From an uncultured Erysipelotrichaceae bacterium (GTDB lineage: Bacteria; Bacillota_I; Bacilli_A; Erysipelotrichales; Coprobacillaceae), in contig ONFH01000131.1 in the NCBI GenBank assembly GCA_900317015.1, positions 1 through 8,451 on the forward strand: DNA of 8,451 bases. Reading direction: 5' to 3'. The position numbers were made by a program, and so were the translations under genes. Each line of letters begins with the position of its first letter. Within the stretch, counting starts at the first letter, position 1. Positions 4,543 through 8,451 of the stretch are shown here, one piece after another. The notes under the pieces were generated by a model, which saw nothing but the letters and a program-made list of their open reading frames with translations, did no database searches and was not told where the DNA came from.

Positions 4543-6123
4543 ATGAACGGTATACAAAATACCCCAAAAGGAGTCCCAGTTCCCTATGTTGTGCTAGTTT
4601 TATTGATCGGTGTTGTAATAGGTTTAGTCGCTTATTATATTTTTACCAGATTTAAATTGTCAAAGGCCAAAGAAGAGGCCGAAAAAGTCATTGCGGATGC
4701 CAATGTAAAAGCTGAAAACATTGTTAAAGAAGCAACGCTGGATGCGAAGACCCAAGCTTATGAGTATAAGCTGCAGGAAGAAAAAGAAGTCAAGAAACAG
4801 CGTTTAGAATTAACAAAGTTTGAGACTCAGCTTTCACAGAGAGAGCAGTCCATTGATCGAAGAGATATTGCTTTACAAGGAAGAGAAGATGCTCTTGATC
4901 AAAAAACGAAACAATTAGATAAGAAACAAGCAGAACTAGGAAAACTCCAGGACAAGCTTAAGAGTCAGATCAACGAAAAAGTTGCCGAACTCGAAAAGAT
5001 TGCAGCAATGAGTGCATCTCAGGCAAAGGAGGAACTCTTTAGACAGGTGGAAGTGCAGATGGAAAATGAAGTCACTGCCTACATCAAAGAGCAGGAAGAA
5101 GAAGCCAAAACTAAAGCTTCCCTCTACGCCAAGGATATTATTGCCGATGCAATCAATCGTTATTCACAGGAAGAAGTCACGGAAAGAACAGTCAATGTTG
5201 TTTCCCTGCCAAGTGAAGAAATGAAAGGCCGAATCATTGGTCGTGAAGGACGTAACATTCGAGCAATCGAAAATGCTACTGGAGCGGAATTGATCATTGA
5301 CGATACGCCAGAAGTCATTACGGTTTCCTGCTTCAATCCCGTACGAAGAGAAATTGCCAGATTATCTTTGGAAAAGTTGATTAAAGATGGTCGTATTCAG
5401 CCAAGTCGTATTGAGGAAGTTGTCGAAAAGACAAAACGTGAAGTTGAAGACATTATGTACAAAGCCGGTGAAGATGCGATCTTCGAACTTGGTCTTTCTA
5501 AGATGAAGAAAGAAGAGATCATGATGATCGGTAAACTGAAATATCGTACAAGCTATGGTCAGAATGGTTTACAGCATTCCTTAGAAGTTGCCCATTTCGC
5601 AGGTATTATGGCCGCTGAATTAGGTTTAAATCAGCAGCTTGCTAAGCGTGCCGGTCTTCTTCATGATATTGGGAAAGCTATGGACCATGAAATGGAAGGT
5701 TCACATGTTGAACTGGGTGCTAAGTTTGCAAAGAAGATGGGTGAAAACCAGGTGGTCATCAATGCCATCGCTTCACACCATGGGGATGTTCCCGCAACAT
5801 CTGTCATTTCAGTCTTAGTCGCAGCCGCTGATACATTATCAGCTGCCCGTCCAGGTTCACGTAGCGAAACGATCGAAAACTATATTCAGCGTCTTGAAAA
5901 GCTTGAAGAAATTGGTAACAGCTTCGAAGGCGTGGATAAAGTCTTTGCGGTTCAGGCTGGTCGTGAAGTACGTGTGATCGTCAATCCAGAAAAGATCGAT
6001 GACTTAAAAGCACATAAGTTAGCACGTGATGTCAAAGAAAAGATTGAAAATGAATTAACGTATCCAGGACACATTAAAGTCACTGTGATCCGTGAATTAC
6101 GTGCCAATGAAATTGCAAAGTAA
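4543..6123 (+). CDS. rny: RNase Y, membrane-anchored endoribonuclease
   Basis: RNase Y makes the initiating endonucleolytic cuts in bulk mRNA decay and processing in many Bacillota and acts at the cytoplasmic membrane as part of a loose degradosome. The 526-aa length matches the family (~520). Domains in order: one N-terminal transmembrane helix (about residues 14-34); a long charged coiled coil (about 38-205, rich in K, E, Q and A); a KH RNA-binding domain with the GxxG loop in RIIGREGRN (G233-G236); and an HD metal-dependent hydrolase domain with H345, the signature LLHDIGKA (H374-D375), ASHHGD (H412-H413) and AAADTLSAARPG (D430). A conserved C-terminal region follows and ends in VTVIREL. 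All catalytic residues are present. The ATG at 4543 is 6 nt after AGGAGG (4531-4536). It has its own promoter and a strong terminator that begins in the stop codon. Confidence 0.97.
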   Translation: MNGIQNTPKGVPVPYVVLVLLIGVVIGLVAYYIFTRFKLSKAKEEAEKVIADANVKAENIVKEATLDAKTQAYEYKLQEEKEVKKQRLELTKFETQLSQREQSIDRRDIALQGREDALDQKTKQLDKKQAELGKLQDKLKSQINEKVAELEKIAAMSASQAKEELFRQVEVQMENEVTAYIKEQEEEAKTKASLYAKDIIADAINRYSQEEVTERTVNVVSLPSEEMKGRIIGREGRNIRAIENATGAELIIDDTPEVITVSCFNPVRREIARLSLEKLIKDGRIQPSRIEEVVEKTKREVEDIMYKAGEDAIFELGLSKMKKEEIMMIGKLKYRTSYGQNGLQHSLEVAHFAGIMAAELGLNQQLAKRAGLLHDIGKAMDHEMEGSHVELGAKFAKKMGENQVVINAIASHHGDVPATSVISVLVAAADTLSAARPGSRSETIENYIQRLEKLEEIGNSFEGVDKVFAVQAGREVRVIVNPEKIDDLKAHKLARDVKEKIENELTYPGHIKVTVIRELRANEIAK

Positions 6124-6149
6124 AAAGATAGGGAGACCTATCTTTTTTT
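6122..6149 (+). terminator. Strong intrinsic terminator between rny and ymdB
   Basis: A perfect 11-bp stem, AAAAAGATAGG (6122-6132) and CCTATCTTTTT (6137-6147), is closed by a GAGA tetraloop, with the U run continuing to 6149. It starts inside the rny TAA stop and ends 1 nt before the ymdB ribosome-binding site. No promoter follows it, so ymdB expression should depend on read-through. The A-run/U-run symmetry means it could also act on the opposite strand. Confidence 0.92.
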
Positions 6150-6163
6150 AAAGGAGCGATGTT

Positions 6164-6961
6164 ATGAATATTTTATTTATTGGCGATGTCTTTTCTAAAA
6201 CAGGACGTCGCATGTTACGAGAAGTCATGCCGAAGGTGCAGCAGAAATATCATATTGAACTGACGATCGTCAATGGGGAAAATGCCACACATGGCAAAGG
6301 CCTCATTAAAAAACAGTATGATGAGATCTTAGGTTATGGCGTTGATTTCATTACGATGGGCAATCACACATATTCGAAAAAAGAGATCTTTGATTATATT
6401 GATGAAGCCGATCATCTGATCGTCCCATACAATCAGCCGAGAGCCCTTCCTGGTGTTGGCTCAAGAGTGATCAGCCGTAATGGCAAGAATATTCGTGTGA
6501 CGAATTTACTTGGTTTAGCTTTTATGGATCCAAAGGCTGCCAATCCTTTTGAAGTCATGGATGACTTATTAGAAAAGGATAAGAGCGATATTCATATTGT
6601 GGATTTTCATGCCGAAGCAACAGCTGAAAAGATCGCCTTAGGTTTTTATTTAGATGGCAGAGTGACCGCTGTCTTAGGTACACATACACATGTTGCGACC
6701 AACGATGAACGTTTACTCCCTAAAGGAACAGCTTTCATGTGTGATGTCGGCATGACGGGCCCTTATAATTCCGTCATTGGCTGTGCGGTCGATCCGATCA
6801 TTGAACGTAACTTAAAGGGTATTATGACACCATTTAGTGTGGCTGAAGATGAAGGTCAGTTACGTGGCGTTGTCTTAGAGATCAATGATGAAACAAACAA
6901 ATGTGAAAAGATCACGGTGATCAGAATTGATCCTGATCATCCTTTTGAGGAAGACGCCTAG
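6164..6961 (+). CDS. ymdB: YmdB metallophosphoesterase (2',3'-cyclic nucleotide phosphodiesterase family)
   Basis: The 265-aa calcineurin-like phosphoesterase has the same length as B. subtilis YmdB (264 aa), a phosphodiesterase acting on 2',3'-cyclic nucleotides that influences biofilm and motility decisions. The dimetal site is complete: D8 in FIGDVF, E39-N40 in NGENATHGKG, N67-H68 in MGNHTYS, H149 in DFHAEATAEK, and H174/H176 in GTHTHV. E39 is the residue usually mutated to abolish activity. There is no signal peptide, so it is cytoplasmic. The ATG at 6164 is 7 nt after AAGGAG (6151-6156). It follows rny at 40 nt with a terminator between them; the pairing with rny is conserved in Bacillota and fits a link to RNA-breakdown products bearing 2',3'-cyclic ends. 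The stop codon lies in the loop of a terminator. Confidence 0.95.
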   Translation: MNILFIGDVFSKTGRRMLREVMPKVQQKYHIELTIVNGENATHGKGLIKKQYDEILGYGVDFITMGNHTYSKKEIFDYIDEADHLIVPYNQPRALPGVGSRVISRNGKNIRVTNLLGLAFMDPKAANPFEVMDDLLEKDKSDIHIVDFHAEATAEKIALGFYLDGRVTAVLGTHTHVATNDERLLPKGTAFMCDVGMTGPYNSVIGCAVDPIIERNLKGIMTPFSVAEDEGQLRGVVLEINDETNKCEKITVIRIDPDHPFEEDA

Positions 6962-6973
6962 TCTTCCTCTTTT
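6947..6973 (+). terminator. Intrinsic terminator at the end of ymdB
   Basis: A perfect 9-bp stem, GAGGAAGAC (6947-6955) and GTCTTCCTC (6961-6969), has a 5-nt loop GCCTA and a TTTT tail (6970-6973). The 5' arm encodes the last residues (EEDA), and the TAG stop (6959-6961) runs from the loop into the first base of the 3' arm. Confidence 0.85.
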
Positions 6974-7025
6974 ATTATTGTGGTTGTTTTAGATTGAAGC
7001 TAAAGTTTTTTCAAAATCATTTTTC

Positions 7026-7064
7026 ATTACAGGACATCACTTATGGTGTATACTTACTCATAAG
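7026..7064 (+). promoter_or_regulatory. Candidate pepF promoter with a dyad around the -10
   Basis: ATTACA (7026-7031) is a 4/6 match to a -35, followed by 17 bp and TATACT (7049-7054), with a start near 7061. The inverted repeat CTTATG (7040-7045) / CATAAG (7059-7064) is centred on the -10 and could be an operator. AAGGAG (7067-7072) follows, so the leader would be only about 20 nt. Confidence 0.45.
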
Positions 7065-7081
7065 AAAAGGAGAGTGAAGAT

Positions 7082-8451
7082 ATGTCAGAAACAATCAAAG
7101 AACGTAAAGACATGGATCCTCAGTTTATGTGGGACCTTTCAAGTTTATATAATAGTGACGAAGAATGGAGTCAGGCTATTGATGCCATCAATGAAGGCAT
7201 TAAGAAGGTGGCTTCTTATCAGGGTAAGCTGAAGGATGCCAAAACGATTCGTGCTTTTCTTGATGAAGATACAAAATTAGGACGTTTGCTTTCTAATTAT
7301 TATTGTTACGCATCACTGAGAAACTGTGAAGATACAAGACAGAGCGATGCCCAGGCGATGGAAGCAAAGGCTTATAGCGTTTATACAAAATATGCGCAGG
7401 CTGTAAGCTTTTCTCAGCCAGAGATCCTGTCTCTTGATGAAGAGACATTAAAAGCCATCGTGAAAGATCCAGTATTAGAACCATATGCATTCTTTATGCA
7501 GCAGTTACTTGATGAAAAGCCTCATGTTTTATCAGGTAAGGAAGAAGCATTACTGGCAGCTTTCACGGAAGTCCTTGGAGCCCCGGGGAAGATCAGTGAA
7601 AACTTACAGGATGCCGATATGGTGTTTGACCAGGCGTTAGATGCCAACGGAGAAGCCCATGAAGTGACACAATCTAATTACATTTTATTACAGATGAATG
7701 AGGACCGTGTCTTAAGAAAAAATGCTTTTGAAAGCTTCTATAAAGGCTTTAAGGAACATATCAATACTTTTGCGGCAACCTATAATGCCTGTGTCAAGGA
7801 AGCTGTTGCGAGTGCACAGGTGCGTCATTATGACTCTTCAAGAGCCATGAGCATGGCCGGCGAACATGTGCCTGTAGAAGTTTATGATGGCTTAGTAGAA
7901 ACCGTTAGAAAATTCATGCCAGCGATGTATCGTTATGTGCGTTTAAGAAAACAAATCTTAGGCTTAGATGAATTACATTATTATGATGTCTATACACCAT
8001 TGGTCTCTGGCTCTTCTAAGAAATATACTTATGAAGAAGCCAAACAGATGGTCTTAGACGCGGTCGCACCACTTGGTGAAGAGTATGTTTCAAGAGTCAA
8101 ACAGGCTTACAAGGATCGCTGGATCGATGTTTATCCAAACGCTGGGAAACGTGGTGGCGCCTTCTCAAGCGGTACATATGATTCTAATCCTTATATCTTG
8201 ACAAGCTTTACTGGGACTTTAGATAGTGTCAGCACGATTGCTCATGAAATGGGTCATTCGCAGCATACTTGGTTATCTAACCATCATCAGGAACCACAGA
8301 ATGCCGACTATACATTATTTGTGGCAGAAGTGGCATCAACGGTCAATGAAAACTTATTGATTGAACAGCTGCTTGAAAAGACAACGGAACCTAAAGAACG
8401 ATTAGCTTTATTAAATCATTATCTAGAAGGTTTCAAAGGCACTGTTTATCG
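7082..8451 (+). CDS. pepF: Oligoendopeptidase F (M3 zinc metallopeptidase), 3'-truncated by window end
   Basis: PepF is a cytoplasmic M3-family zinc endopeptidase that cuts short oligopeptides and is tied to peptide recycling and nutrition. 456 codons are visible with no stop; the family is about 600 aa, so roughly 140 residues lie beyond the window. The N-terminus has the usual ERKDMDPQFMWDLSSLY start, followed by the oligopeptidase F N-terminal helical domain (to about residue 200). The catalytic M3 domain shows GKRGGAFSSGTYDSNPYILT upstream of the zinc motif HEMGH (H388, E389, H392), and the third ligand is E416 in FVAEVASTVNE, 28 residues after H388, as expected for M3. The ATG at 7082 is 9 nt after AAGGAG (7067-7072). 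It is a separate unit from ymdB, with a terminator and candidate promoter between them. Confidence 0.96.
   Translation, partial: MSETIKERKDMDPQFMWDLSSLYNSDEEWSQAIDAINEGIKKVASYQGKLKDAKTIRAFLDEDTKLGRLLSNYYCYASLRNCEDTRQSDAQAMEAKAYSVYTKYAQAVSFSQPEILSLDEETLKAIVKDPVLEPYAFFMQQLLDEKPHVLSGKEEALLAAFTEVLGAPGKISENLQDADMVFDQALDANGEAHEVTQSNYILLQMNEDRVLRKNAFESFYKGFKEHINTFAATYNACVKEAVASAQVRHYDSSRAMSMAGEHVPVEVYDGLVETVRKFMPAMYRYVRLRKQILGLDELHYYDVYTPLVSGSSKKYTYEEAKQMVLDAVAPLGEEYVSRVKQAYKDRWIDVYPNAGKRGGAFSSGTYDSNPYILTSFTGTLDSVSTIAHEMGHSQHTWLSNHHQEPQNADYTLFVAEVASTVNENLLIEQLLEKTTEPKERLALLNHYLEGFKGTVY

Noticed and set aside
5012..5224. 70-codon + strand frame inside rny
   Set aside because: Out-of-frame shadow of the RNase Y coiled-coil and KH region; Lys/Arg/Ser-rich nonsense.
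7293..7490. 65-codon open frame on the - strand
   Set aside because: Antisense shadow of pepF, which is a clear M3 peptidase in the other frame.
1..8451. CRISPR array, tRNA or rRNA genes, origin, toxin-antitoxin or phage modules
   Set aside because: No regularly spaced repeats, no cloverleaf or rRNA sequence, and no matching protein families were seen in the window.

Overview
All genes in this window lie on the + strand of what looks like a low-GC Bacillota (Firmicutes) chromosome. The evidence is a RecA, a membrane-anchored RNase Y followed by YmdB, a PepF-type oligopeptidase, strong AGGAGG ribosome-binding sites and compact hairpin-plus-U terminators. Protein style and AT-leaning codon use suggest the Erysipelotrichia/Coprobacillaceae side of the phylum; that placement is inference.

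Layout. 1-900: recA without its first ~39 codons. 893-1507: a TetR-type regulator whose ATG lies inside the end of recA, then a terminator. 1533-1791: a sigma-A-type promoter and a ~185-nt leader that can fold into a junction-like structure and holds a chain of mini-ORFs. 1792-2493: an AIM24-family protein and its terminator. 2604-4178: an intact IS1634/IS4-type DDE transposase-like gene that seems to lack one catalytic aspartate, with an excellent ribosome-binding site and its own terminator. 4210-4542: a non-coding, structure-rich gap ending in the rny promoter. 4543-6123: rny (RNase Y). 6164-6961: ymdB, separated from rny by a strong terminator. 7082-8451: pepF, cut by the window end.

How it fits together. 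recA, rny and ymdB are commonly close neighbours in Bacillota. Here a tetR / aim24 / transposase-like block sits between recA and rny. RNase Y (mRNA decay at the membrane) and YmdB (cyclic-nucleotide phosphodiesterase) form an RNA/nucleotide turnover pair whose ratio is probably set by read-through of the terminator between them. The TetR gene is translationally coupled to recA, so it may be co-induced with it.

The most unusual parts are the aim24 leader (candidate translational attenuator or structured regulatory RNA), the transposase-like gene (candidate domesticated, catalytically compromised protein), and a 13-bp inverted repeat that brackets the aim24 + transposase block.
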